NCBI GenBank assembly: GCA_022709905.1
Contig: JAKLHY010000039.1
Coordinates: 1 to 64,000, forward strand
Direction of reading: 5' to 3'
Origin: Verrucomicrobiota bacterium
Lineage (GTDB): Bacteria; Verrucomicrobiota; Verrucomicrobiia; Limisphaerales; UBA1319
DNA length: 64,000 bases
The position numbers and the translations under genes are program-made. Positions within the stretch are counted from its first letter, which is position 1. Each line of letters starts with the position of its first letter. Of the stretch, positions 7,914 to 16,463 are shown piece by piece. The notes below the pieces were generated by a model that had not been told where the DNA came from, ran no database searches, and saw nothing but the letters and a program-made list of their open reading frames with translations.

Positions 7914-10900
7914 AACCGGCATCGGACGAGCCATTGGCCGGCCACGCAGGCTTGGCGGGGCGGATGGCGCAGGCGTTCATCGATTCCAAGCTCACACCGT
8001 TGGTGGTCATTGCCTCGATTCTCCTGGGGCTGGCGGCGGTGGTGATGCTTCCGCGAGAGGAAGAGCCCCAGATCAAAGTCCCGATGATCGATGTGATGGT
8101 CTCGATGCCTGGCTTCAGCGCCCAGGAGGTCGAGGAACGGGCGACGCGTCCCATGGAGCAGTTGCTCTGGGAGATTCCCGGGGTCGAGTATATCTATTCG
8201 ACTTCGCAGCCGGGTCAGAGTCTGGTGATTGTCCGGTTTAAAGTGGGGGAAGATATCGAGGAAAGCCTGGTCAAACTGAACCAGAAATTGCAGTCGAACT
8301 TCGACCGGATCCCGCACGGCGTGTCGCAGCCGCTCATCAAAGCGAAGTCGATCGACGATGTGCCCATCCTGGCGCTGACACTCCATAGCGACAGCTACGA
8401 TCACCTCGGGCTTCGGCGGTTGGCGGCCCAGGTCGAGGAAGAAATCAAACAAATCCCGTTGGTGGCCGAGACTATGATCCTGGGAGGCGCCCGGCGTGAG
8501 GTCCGCGTTCTGTTGGATCCCGCGCGAATGGCCGCTCGAAACCTGAGTCCGGCCGGCATCATTCCCCCCTTGCGCCAGGCGAATCGACAGTTTGCCTCGG
8601 GCACCCTGACCAGCAACAACCGGGAGATCGCCATCGAGACCGGGGCTTTTCTGTCGGATGCCCGCGAGGTGGGCAACGTGGTAGTGGGCGTGTTTGGGGG
8701 CAAGCCGGTGTATTTGCGTGAAGTGGCGGATATTGTGGATGGCGCCGAGGAACCTTCGCAATACGTTTTCTTTGGCCAGGGGATTGCGTCGGCCCCGCAA
8801 GCGGGAGAACAACCGGCTGTAACGATCAGCGTGGCCAAACGGCCGGGCGCCAACGCCATCTCCGTCGCCAACGAGGTGTTGCGCAAAGTGGACGAGCTCA
8901 AGGGCCGCATTCTGCCCGGCGAGGTTGGGGTGAGCGTGACGCGGCATTATGGGGAAACGGCCGCGGAGAAATCGAACGAACTGCTGTTTCATATGGCCAT
9001 TGCGGTGGTCAGCGTATCGTTGTTGATCCTGTTTACTTTGGGCTGGCGCGAATCGATCATCGTGGCGGTCGCCATTCCATCCACTCTCGCGCTCACCCTC
9101 CTGGTGTTTTACCTGTATGGATTCACCCTGAACCGCATTACGTTGTTCGCCCTGATCTTTTCGATTGGGATTCTGGTCGATGACGCCATTGTGGTGGTGG
9201 AAAACATCGTGCGGCATTTTCATTTGCCGCAGCACCGGAACCGGAGCTGGCCGGCCATTGCCGTGGCCGCAGTCAGCGAGGTCGGCAATCCGACGATTCT
9301 CGCCACGTTCGCGGTCATCTTTGCCGTATTGCCGATGGCCTTTGTGGGGGGACTGATGGGACCTTACATGCGCCCGATCCCAATCGGGGCCAGCGCCGCG
9401 ATGTTCTTTTCGCTTCTGATCGCCTTTGTCGTGACCCCATGGGCGTCGATTCGAGTGCTGCGCTGGGCTCGGGGAGAGACACGGCTCCGCTCCCACGCGC
9501 CGGTGGATGTTGCGTCGAACGGCACTCAAACGAGTTCCTTTGCGCATGAAGAGGATTTCTTCACCCGGTTTTATCGCCGGATCATGAGTCCGTTGATCCA
9601 GCGCGGCCTCTGGCGCTGGGGTTTTCTGGCGGGCATCACGCTGCTGCTCCTGTTGGCGATGGGCACCGTGGGGATCGGCTGGGTCAAAGTCAAGATGCTG
9701 CCCTTCGACAATAAGAGCGAGTTCCAGGTGATCCTCAACATGCCCGAAGGCAGCGCCCTGGAGCAGACGGCTCAGGCGGCGCGCGCCATCGCCGAGGCCA
9801 TCCGCGTCGAGCCCGAAGTCACCGATTACCAGGTGTATGTCGGGACGGCGTCCCCCTTCAACTTCAACGGCCTGGTGCGACATTACTTCATGCGCGGCGG
9901 CGCCCATGTGGCCGATGTCCAGGTGAACCTGGTCAACAAACACGAGCGCAAGGCCCAGAGCCATGATATCGCCAAGCGGATCCGTCCGCGCGTCAAGGCT
10001 ATTGCCGATCAGTTTGGCGCCCGGTTTGCGGTCGCCGAAGTGCCACCGGGCCCGCCGGTGCTCCAGACCCTGGTGGCCGAGATTTACGGACCCGATGAAG
10101 CCTCCCGCCATCGCCTGGCAGGCCAGGTGCGCGAGATTTTTAAACAAACGCCCGGGGTCGTGGACGTGGATTGGTACCTCGAAGCCGATCAGCCCAAGAC
10201 GCGGTTCATCATTGATAAGGAAAAAGCCGCTTTGCACGGCATCAGCGCCGAGACCATCTCCCAAACCCTGCGGATTGCCGTGGGCGGGCAATCGGTTGAT
10301 CTTCTCCATGTTCCCGAAGAGCGCGAGGATGTGAATATCGTCCTGCAATTGCCCCGATCGTTGCGCACGACTCCAGAGGAATTGCTTGCGCTCCGGGTCC
10401 GTTCAGGCGATGCCAACGCCCTTCCCGAGCCGAACCTCGCCTCGGGCGCGCCCCCTCTGGTGCCCCTCCGAGAGCTGGTTCGGATCGAGAACACCATCGC
10501 CGACAAGAGCATTTATCATAAGAATCTCATGCCCGTCACGTATGTCATTGGCGACGTGGCCGGCGAGGTGGAAAGTCCGGTCTATGCCATTCTAAAGATG
10601 AACCAGGCCCTCCGCGCCCTGGATGGCCGCGAATTCGGGGGCACCCAATCCCAGGTGCGGATTTACAACGCCGCCCTGCCATTTCACGATCATGAACCCG
10701 CAATGAAGTGGGACGGGGAATGGCACATCACCATCGAGGTCTTTCGCGATCTGGGACTGGCCTTTGGGGCGGTGCTGGTCCTGATCTACGTCCTGATGGT
10801 CGGATGGTTTCGATCGTTCCTCATTCCTTTGGTGGTGATGATGGCGATTCCCTTCTCGCTGGTCGGGATCCTGCCCGCCCATGGCCTGCTGAACGCCTTT

Positions 10901-11230
10901 TTCACGGCTACCTCGATGATCGGTTTCATGGCGGGCGCGGGCATTGTCGTTCGGAACTCGATTATTCTCGTCGATTTCATCGAGTTGCGGCTGGCGGAAG
11001 GCATGCCGTTGGCCGAAGCAGTGATTGATGCCGGGGCGGTTCGATTTCGGCCCATGCTGCTCACCGCCATGGCGGTGGTGGTGGGCGCCGGGGTGATCTT
11101 GTTCGACCCGATTTTCCAGGGCCTGGCCATCTCGCTGATGGCGGGCGAAGTCGCTTCGCTCCTGATCAGTCGCATGGCCGTCCCCGTGCTTTATTACATG
11201 GCCCGTGCCCGCGAGGCCGCAGCGTCATGA
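7910..11230 (+). CDS. RND-family efflux permease (AcrB/HAE1 type)
   Basis: A 1106-residue proton-driven inner-membrane pump. The first TM segment follows SKLTPLVVIASILLG. A porter domain begins PREEEPQIKVPMIDVMVSMPG, and ATRPMEQLLWEIPGVEYIYS is the family block after it. TM4 carries ILVDDAIVVVENIVRH near residue 421, with the paired Asp of the proton relay. The second half repeats the fold, and its TM10-12 block ends MLLTAMAVVVGAG. Length and motifs are complete. Sequence style is closest to drug/organic-compound HAE pumps rather than CusA metal pumps, but I cannot fix the substrate. Coupled to the adaptor gene by overlap and probably repressed by the ArsR-type protein. Confidence 0.9.
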   Translation: MKPASDEPLAGHAGLAGRMAQAFIDSKLTPLVVIASILLGLAAVVMLPREEEPQIKVPMIDVMVSMPGFSAQEVEERATRPMEQLLWEIPGVEYIYSTSQPGQSLVIVRFKVGEDIEESLVKLNQKLQSNFDRIPHGVSQPLIKAKSIDDVPILALTLHSDSYDHLGLRRLAAQVEEEIKQIPLVAETMILGGARREVRVLLDPARMAARNLSPAGIIPPLRQANRQFASGTLTSNNREIAIETGAFLSDAREVGNVVVGVFGGKPVYLREVADIVDGAEEPSQYVFFGQGIASAPQAGEQPAVTISVAKRPGANAISVANEVLRKVDELKGRILPGEVGVSVTRHYGETAAEKSNELLFHMAIAVVSVSLLILFTLGWRESIIVAVAIPSTLALTLLVFYLYGFTLNRITLFALIFSIGILVDDAIVVVENIVRHFHLPQHRNRSWPAIAVAAVSEVGNPTILATFAVIFAVLPMAFVGGLMGPYMRPIPIGASAAMFFSLLIAFVVTPWASIRVLRWARGETRLRSHAPVDVASNGTQTSSFAHEEDFFTRFYRRIMSPLIQRGLWRWGFLAGITLLLLLAMGTVGIGWVKVKMLPFDNKSEFQVILNMPEGSALEQTAQAARAIAEAIRVEPEVTDYQVYVGTASPFNFNGLVRHYFMRGGAHVADVQVNLVNKHERKAQSHDIAKRIRPRVKAIADQFGARFAVAEVPPGPPVLQTLVAEIYGPDEASRHRLAGQVREIFKQTPGVVDVDWYLEADQPKTRFIIDKEKAALHGISAETISQTLRIAVGGQSVDLLHVPEEREDVNIVLQLPRSLRTTPEELLALRVRSGDANALPEPNLASGAPPLVPLRELVRIENTIADKSIYHKNLMPVTYVIGDVAGEVESPVYAILKMNQALRALDGREFGGTQSQVRIYNAALPFHDHEPAMKWDGEWHITIEVFRDLGLAFGAVLVLIYVLMVGWFRSFLIPLVVMMAIPFSLVGILPAHGLLNAFFTATSMIGFMAGAGIVVRNSIILVDFIELRLAEGMPLAEAVIDAGAVRFRPMLLTAMAVVVGAGVILFDPIFQGLAISLMAGEVASLLISRMAVPVLYYMARAREAAAS

Positions 11231-11255
11231 CCAGGCCGGCGTTCCCTGAATCGCC

Positions 11256-11310
11256 AATAAAACGACTTAACCGCGAATGGACGCCAATACACGCGAATCA
11301 TGGCAAGCCA
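11256..11310 (+). repeat. CCGCGAATGGACGC repeat family, copy 1
   Basis: A 55-base unit starting AATAAAACGACTTAACCGCG and ending ATGGCAAGCCA. It aligns over its full length with copies at 25716-25770 and 55518-55571 and in part with 12132-12162. It sits in the gap between the convergent pump and radC genes. Confidence 0.8.
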
Positions 11311-11330
11311 ACACTCCGACTCGATCCCCT

Positions 11331-12095
11331 TCAATACCCGGCAAAATAACCGAGGGCCCGCAAGGAAACAAAATCTTGCGGACGTTCGTCGCTGCGCCGC
11401 CCCAGGATGACGTGGTCCAAGACCTCGATCTTCAAGAGTTGACCCGCCCGAATCAGGTCCCGGGTCACTTTGATGTCGGCCTCCGAAGGCGTCGGATCCC
11501 CGCTCGGATGGTTATGGGCCAGCACAACCGCCGCCGCATTGACCGAGATGGCCCGTCGAAAAACCTCGCGCGGATGGACCAAAAGCGTGTCCAAGGTTCC
11601 ATGGCTGATGATCTCGACCCGGATCAATCGCCGGCGCGTGTTCAGCAGAACGATTTGGAAACATTCCACAGGATGCCCTCGATTGCTTTCCCGCAACAGA
11701 TCGGCAATCCGTTCCGGAGTATCCAGAAGAGGAGATTCCTGGGTGAACTCGGCCGATAACCTCTGCGCCAAAGCAAAAGCCGCCTGTAGGGCAACCGCTT
11801 TGTCCCGTCCCACTCCCTTGATGCGACGCAATTCCTCCAAGGACGCCCGCGCCAGCGAATCCAGAGTGCCAAAGCTCTGCAATAATCGGTCCGCCACCTG
11901 GACGGCTGTGATGCCCCGCGTCCCCGTCCGCAACAAAATGGCCAGCAACTCGGCCGTCCGCAAGGCGCCCGGACCTTGCTGCGCCAGACGTTCGCGCGGA
12001 CGTTCCTGCGCCGGCCAATCCTTCAGGGCAACCGACGGCTCGCTCGCCCGGGTCTGCGGCGGCTTTGCTGGATCGGCATAGGACTGATTCCCCAT
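11331..12095 (-). CDS. radC: RadC family JAB-domain protein
   Basis: A 254-residue protein of the RadC (UPF0758) family. N-terminal helix-hairpin-helix region: LRTAELLAILLRTG and LRRIKGVGRDKAVALQA. C-terminal MPN/JAB domain with the metal-binding signature AHNHPSGDPTPSEAD (His-x-His ... Asp) and the preceding SHGTLDTLLVHPREVFR. The family was once linked to DNA repair, but its biochemical role is still unsettled. The ATG at 12095 (MGNQSYADPAK) was chosen because the frame upstream is low-complexity and passes through the repeat at 12132. Gene is complete and monocistronic. Confidence 0.92.
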   Translation of the reverse strand: MGNQSYADPAKPPQTRASEPSVALKDWPAQERPRERLAQQGPGALRTAELLAILLRTGTRGITAVQVADRLLQSFGTLDSLARASLEELRRIKGVGRDKAVALQAAFALAQRLSAEFTQESPLLDTPERIADLLRESNRGHPVECFQIVLLNTRRRLIRVEIISHGTLDTLLVHPREVFRRAISVNAAAVVLAHNHPSGDPTPSEADIKVTRDLIRAGQLLKIEVLDHVILGRRSDERPQDFVSLRALGYFAGY

Positions 12096-12131
12096 AAGGC
12101 TCGCGAATGATTCACTTCTTATAGGAATTTT

Positions 12132-12162
12132 GACCGCGAATGGACGCGAATGAACGCGAATT
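12132..12162 (+). repeat. CCGCGAATGGACGC repeat family, copy 2 (short)
   Basis: ACCGCGAATGGACGCGAATG followed by AACGCGAAT. It is a shorter member of the family also found at 11256, 25716 and 55518. It lies just upstream of radC on the minus strand. Confidence 0.75.
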
Positions 12163-12226
12163 TCAACAGGACAATCAAGTCTGGCACATGTTTGGCAATT
12201 TTCACTGCTTTTTAAATCGACCAAGG

Positions 12227-12697
12227 TCAGCGATCCCGTCCCCGGGCGGGACTCGCCGCACTGCCTGGTTCGATGAATTCTTCTCTCACGGAGGCGCCGA
12301 GGCACGGAGGATCAGAATCCAGATACCCGTGGATGATCCGGGTGATGCCGTCGCGCATCAACGCCTCACCGAAGTTCAGCAAGTAGCCCAGCTTGAGACC
12401 TGTAAGTCGAAGGTAAGTCAGCACCTGTTTTTTGTGAGCGGGCGTCACTCGCTCGACCGACTTCAATTCCACGATCACCGGATTCTCTACAATCAGATCC
12501 GCTCGGAATCCTTCGTCGAATCTCTCGCCCCGATACTCAATGGCGACGCCTACCTGGCGTTGGACGACTAGACCTCGCCGCTCCAGTGCCCGGGCCAGGG
12601 TCACCTCGTAGACCGTCTCCAGCAAGCCGGGTCCCAGATCCCGGTGCAGCTCTATCGCACAGTCGACGATGAGGGTCCCTATCGCGTTTTCGTTCAT
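12227..12697 (-). CDS. GxxExxY family protein (nuclease-like fold)
   Basis: A 156-residue protein of the widespread GxxExxY family, whose function is not established. The name-giving motif is GPGLLETVYE (residues 22-31), preceded by AIELHRDL. The segment FRADLIVENPVIVELKSVE has the Asp...Glu-x-Lys arrangement of PD-(D/E)XK nucleases. Next come HKKQVLTYLRLTGLKLGYLLNFG and a variable C-terminal tail rich in Pro, Ala and Gly. The family is common in intergenic and mobile-element-rich regions of Verrucomicrobia and Bacteroidetes genomes. DNA cleavage is inferred from the motif only. Confidence 0.85.
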   Translation of the reverse strand: MNENAIGTLIVDCAIELHRDLGPGLLETVYEVTLARALERRGLVVQRQVGVAIEYRGERFDEGFRADLIVENPVIVELKSVERVTPAHKKQVLTYLRLTGLKLGYLLNFGEALMRDGITRIIHGYLDSDPPCLGASVREEFIEPGSAASPARGRDR

Positions 12698-12992
12698 GTC
12701 CGTGCCTTTGTGCCTCCGTGAGAGCCACCTGCCTTCATCGAACAGGTTGATTCACGGTTAAATCCATCCGCGGTCCAAATTCATAAGAGACGTATAAAAT
12801 ATTTCTAATAAAAGATCAAGTACTAATAAAAAATTAAGAAACATCAACGACACCTCGAGCGCCAGGATCCGCTCATCACAATCGCATCAACTCAATGAAC
12901 CACCATGAAGAGGAAGAAAAGCGCTTATCTGGTGGAACCGCATCTGTGACAGCGTCCATTTCACCGTGGACTTCATGTCCTTGATCGTGCAG
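12698..12992. other. AT-rich intergenic region
   Basis: About 295 bases, markedly more AT-rich than the surroundings around 12780-12850. No frame, repeat or RNA-like structure is convincing. It separates the GxxExxY gene's start from the methyltransferase gene's end. Confidence 0.4.
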
Positions 12993-13652
12993 TTACGTTG
13001 ATTCGGGGTTGTTCGAGGTCCTTCGTGTGGACCCCCGGCCGCCTTCGATCCATATGTGGATGTAGGGGATTCGGATCAGCCGGGTTAAGACGCGAGTATG
13101 GGAGGAGGGAAACACCTGGCATGCCAGGCGCTTCCAGTCGTCCTCGTATCGGACATTGGCGCCCCGGTCTTGTCGCATGAGCCAGTGGGAGAATCGTCCC
13201 TGGTGGGCGAGAAAGCAGGGCTCGATGGCGGTGAACCGGCCCGAGGGTTTCAGCACAGTATGGGCAAACCGGAAAACTTCCAGGACTTCGTCGTCGTCCA
13301 GGTGATGTAGCAAGCCGGAGCAATAGACATGATCGGCTCGCTGAAAGCGATCATCCTGGACGAAGTCCCGGGCTCGGCCTTCGAGGAACAGGCCCCGGGC
13401 GCCGTATTTGTGACGGGCGGTCTCCAGGTAGTTGCGGCTGATGTCAAATCCAAGGTATTGAATGTCCGGCTGAAGGTAATCGAGCAGGACCCCCGGGCCG
13501 CAGCCCACATCGACGAGTTTTTCGCCGCCCTTCAGGCGGAGACAGTGGGACACGGCCCATTTTCTGGATCGGGAAGCCCCCACCAGGTTCTGAAACAGCG
13601 CATAGGGCAGCGCGGAGGAGAATATCCCCCTTAAACCGGCGTCACGTTGCAT
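12993..13652 (-). CDS. SAM-dependent methyltransferase (class I)
   Basis: A 219-residue class I methyltransferase. Motif I VDVGCGPG is at residues 47-54. It is followed by YLGFDISRNYLETA (acidic residue binding the SAM ribose), DHVYCSGLLHHLDDDE (motif IV) and LKPSGRFTAIEP (post-II strand). This matches Methyltransf_11/12 domains acting on small molecules or sugars. The last 15 or so residues are Arg/Ser/Thr-rich and look like a tail. It precedes a large membrane-protein and surface-polysaccharide region, so a glycan or lipid substrate is possible but not shown. Confidence 0.85.
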   Translation of the reverse strand: MQRDAGLRGIFSSALPYALFQNLVGASRSRKWAVSHCLRLKGGEKLVDVGCGPGVLLDYLQPDIQYLGFDISRNYLETARHKYGARGLFLEGRARDFVQDDRFQRADHVYCSGLLHHLDDDEVLEVFRFAHTVLKPSGRFTAIEPCFLAHQGRFSHWLMRQDRGANVRYEDDWKRLACQVFPSSHTRVLTRLIRIPYIHIWIEGGRGSTRRTSNNPEST

Positions 13653-14017
13653 AGGAATGTTGTTGCGGCAGGATCCGAAGCCGGTGAATTCGGTGTTGGT
13701 GCTCGCGGGACGATGACATTGCGGGGCACCCTAATCGAGCTGTGCTGGTAAATCAATGACGGCTTTGACGATGATTCAAGCCGGTTGGCTGAGAACGGCG
13801 AGGATATAGAATGTCCTAATCAAGGCAATGAAAGTGGTCGGCGATAGCCGGTGTGGATCATATCGGATCTTGCGATATCAGTTGCATTAAGGGTCTATGT
13901 GAAAATTAAGTCCGATTTTGGTGGCAGCGCCGGCCCGCCAGACCAAGAGCCTCCAGCAAATTCGGTTTTTATTTTCGCACCCTAAGGCGTCGGGAATACA
14001 GTTGCTCCAACCAGCCG
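13653..14017. other. Intergenic region, no gene seen
   Basis: 365 bases between the methyltransferase start and the end of the large membrane-protein gene, both on the minus strand. Short open frames here have no recognisable protein character, and I see no clear hairpin or repeat. Confidence 0.4.
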
Positions 14018-15880
14018 TCATGGTCCTGAATCAACGGTTGCATGATCACTGGTGGTGCGGGCTTGGTAAAGACGCAAGCGGTAATCTTCATACGAAGGCA
14101 TCGTATCTGTGTTCAATACTGTATGAAACCGAATATCCAGTCCGTAATGCTCGCGATAAAACTTTCGGAGAGGCTCAGACCATTTCGCTGGCATCAGGAA
14201 AAAGACGTCCGAGCGATTCAAAAGCGAAAGGGAAAAAGGATGGAGGCGATTGTGGTCCAAGACGTGGTAGAAAATTGGCGAGTGAGTGAGCCAGCCATAA
14301 GGCACTATAGAAAAAGGCATCGTTTCCCGTGAAGCAAGGAAGAACAGGCATTGTTCGAGAACAGAGCGTTCTGGCTTTATAATAAGAACCGGCCTCGCTT
14401 GAGATGGGAGGAGAGCTTTGATGGGGTTTAGGATTCTGCGACTGACCACTTTCAGGTTGCGATTGAACTGGTTTGCTGACCAGAGGCTTTGAGCTAATTG
14501 TGAAAGTGAGAACAAGCAAAGCTCTGTCCATACAAGTATCAACACAAGGATGACCATTCGGATGGTTTTAGTCAGCGCGCGCGGTGTAATAAAAACGTCC
14601 ATCAGGCTCGACCGGGCTGCTCCGTTGGGCAGGGTTTGAAGGCCGGTTGCCCAATAAAGACAGATGACGTGAAGAAACAACGGAATGTTGTAGGAAACAC
14701 GCTCAGGCAAGCGGGCGGTTTCAAGAAGGTAAAACCCAAGCGCTGTAAATACAGCGTATGATACCAGCAACGTAACGAAACAGCGGGTACGATGGACTCT
14801 TGCGGCAAAGAGGCAAAACAATGCATTAAGGATGGCGAGTTTCATCAGAATGCTCGAGTCGGGAGTGCGGGCGTCCTGGGTGAACACTCCTGGCAGCCAT
14901 AGGTAATCAGCCGAAAAGCTTATCGCAGATTTCCGCTCCTGACGCTCGAAGGCTTTCAGCGTTTCCAGTAGGAGATGCATTCTGGGTAGACCAGCGTAAA
15001 CATCGGGATCTGGGAAATAAAACTTGCCATACATCCATTGATCGTTATTACTCCATCCTACTGCAGAGGCCGCTTTCGGTAAATAATCTGCCAGTTCGGT
15101 GGCATGTATTTCACCTCGAACGCGATTATACTCGAAAAAGTCGCCCCATGCTGGACTGCTCTGATACGCCCAGCGATTGAGTCCGTGCAGGATCAGAAAG
15201 ACTCCCATGCAGGCCAAAGCCATCCCCAACAGCCGACGCCACCCAACCACACCCAACCGTTCCCAGAGAAACGGGAAGGCGATTACCGCTAATAGCAGGG
15301 CGGCGGCCTCCCGAACCAGAATCATTAGAACGATCAAGGCTATCCCGCCAACATATTTAAGCCTGTGCACCGGTTGACCGGGCTGAAGTCCGTCCACAAG
15401 CAGCAGCAGGCCCGCCGTTCCCGCCAGAAATGCAGTCGTGGTGAATTGGAGATGCAAGAGGATACGCGTCTCAACGATCAGGAAGAATCCTATGTAGAGC
15501 AAGGCAAAAATCCAGCCTCCGCGCCGAGATACTAAGACGAAGGCGATGAGCGTAAGCGCGGCGTAATGAACGGCGACTAGAAAGATAAAATACCAGTTGC
15601 ACCCAGGCCAGAGGTTGTAGAGAAAGCAGAGAACCCAGCCCACAAGAATATTGATGAAAACCAGATGAGGGTCAGGATCGCCCGAGAAGAATCCCGACGC
15701 AATCATTTGCATCATTAGGTCGTCGTTCGTCTCATAAAGCGATGTGGCACAGGCGAAAAAAAGACCGAACAAAACCAAGTTGACAACCGCCGACCACCAA
15801 AGTGCGCACAGGCCCCCTCTCCTGCCTGCCAAGGATGGTATCTGCCGGCAAAGCCAGCCACTGTTGAAGAATTTTCGCAA
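14018..15880 (-). CDS. Large polytopic membrane protein, GT-C-like, function unknown
   Basis: A 620-residue protein that I do not recognise at family level. About ten or more hydrophobic segments fill residues 28-440. After the first TM comes a periplasmic-type loop YETNDDLMMQMIASG with paired Asp, a position and composition that resemble the first-loop acidic motif of GT-C lipid-linked glycosyltransferases. The C-terminal 150 residues are soluble and end in a Tyr/Arg-rich stretch. The neighbouring yfhO-like and GT2 genes make a role in envelope-glycan assembly plausible. It is transcribed away from them, so it is not in the same operon. Confidence 0.6.
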   Translation of the reverse strand: MRKFFNSGWLCRQIPSLAGRRGGLCALWWSAVVNLVLFGLFFACATSLYETNDDLMMQMIASGFFSGDPDPHLVFINILVGWVLCFLYNLWPGCNWYFIFLVAVHYAALTLIAFVLVSRRGGWIFALLYIGFFLIVETRILLHLQFTTTAFLAGTAGLLLLVDGLQPGQPVHRLKYVGGIALIVLMILVREAAALLLAVIAFPFLWERLGVVGWRRLLGMALACMGVFLILHGLNRWAYQSSPAWGDFFEYNRVRGEIHATELADYLPKAASAVGWSNNDQWMYGKFYFPDPDVYAGLPRMHLLLETLKAFERQERKSAISFSADYLWLPGVFTQDARTPDSSILMKLAILNALFCLFAARVHRTRCFVTLLVSYAVFTALGFYLLETARLPERVSYNIPLFLHVICLYWATGLQTLPNGAARSSLMDVFITPRALTKTIRMVILVLILVWTELCLFSLSQLAQSLWSANQFNRNLKVVSRRILNPIKALLPSQARPVLIIKPERSVLEQCLFFLASRETMPFSIVPYGWLTHSPIFYHVLDHNRLHPFSLSLLNRSDVFFLMPAKWSEPLRKFYREHYGLDIRFHTVLNTDTMPSYEDYRLRLYQARTTSDHATVDSGP

Positions 15881-16463
15881 CAGGGTTTGTTACTCCTTGA
15901 CCGGTTTCATATCACGCATCGAATTCCTATACGGATAGTGGCCGCAATTCTCGTCGTTAAGGCTGATTGAAAAAGGCAAGAGCCCCCAACACCTTGTCCT
16001 ATTCTCGAGAACCGGTTAACACACATTTCCTCTTTAACGCATCTCGAGGCAAAGCAAATCCAGTGTTGTCATTTTTCACGAAGGTATCTTATAGGCATAA
16101 ACTTGAAGAATCAAGGCACAGTTACATTTATGAGCAGTGATTCGGTTCGGCAGCCGCAGCTGTTGCTTACCCCGCTGGTGGAATGTTGAGAGATCGAAGC
16201 CATCCAGAGCCTTCAGGCACCCCGGAATGACAAGGACAGTATTTCCAAGAACGAATTGCGATTCCCGGCTGAATGCGCTACAAAACGTCGATGGATACTT
16301 GGGCGGAAGATCAGGGCGAAACTTATCTCGGTTTGGTCTCCCAGAAAGATGTTCTGGTCGAGATAGTGCTGTAACAGGCAGTCGTTTAAAGCGTAAAGGG
16401 TAGTTTTATGATTCCTGATGTTTCCAAGGTTATGCCTTTGGCCCATGATGAGCCAACAAAACT
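15881..16463. other. Divergent promoter region, no gene seen
   Basis: 583 bases between two divergent membrane-protein genes. Small open frames occur on both strands, for example minus-strand 16213-16446, but none has a start context, composition or motif that supports a gene. No repeats of the families seen elsewhere. Confidence 0.4.

Noticed and set aside
7544..10348. Very long open frame (934 codons) on the minus strand opposite the RND pump
   Set aside because: It is antisense to a complete RND permease with all family motifs. Its translation is rich in His, Arg, Gln and Gly without hydrophobic cores, the usual shadow of a high-GC gene.
13918..14289. Plus-strand open frame of 123 codons
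   Set aside because: Overlaps the 3' end of the large membrane-protein gene on the other strand and lacks any motif or start signal.
16213..16446. Possible 77-residue gene on the minus strand
   Set aside because: No ribosome site, no recognisable family, and located in a divergent promoter region.
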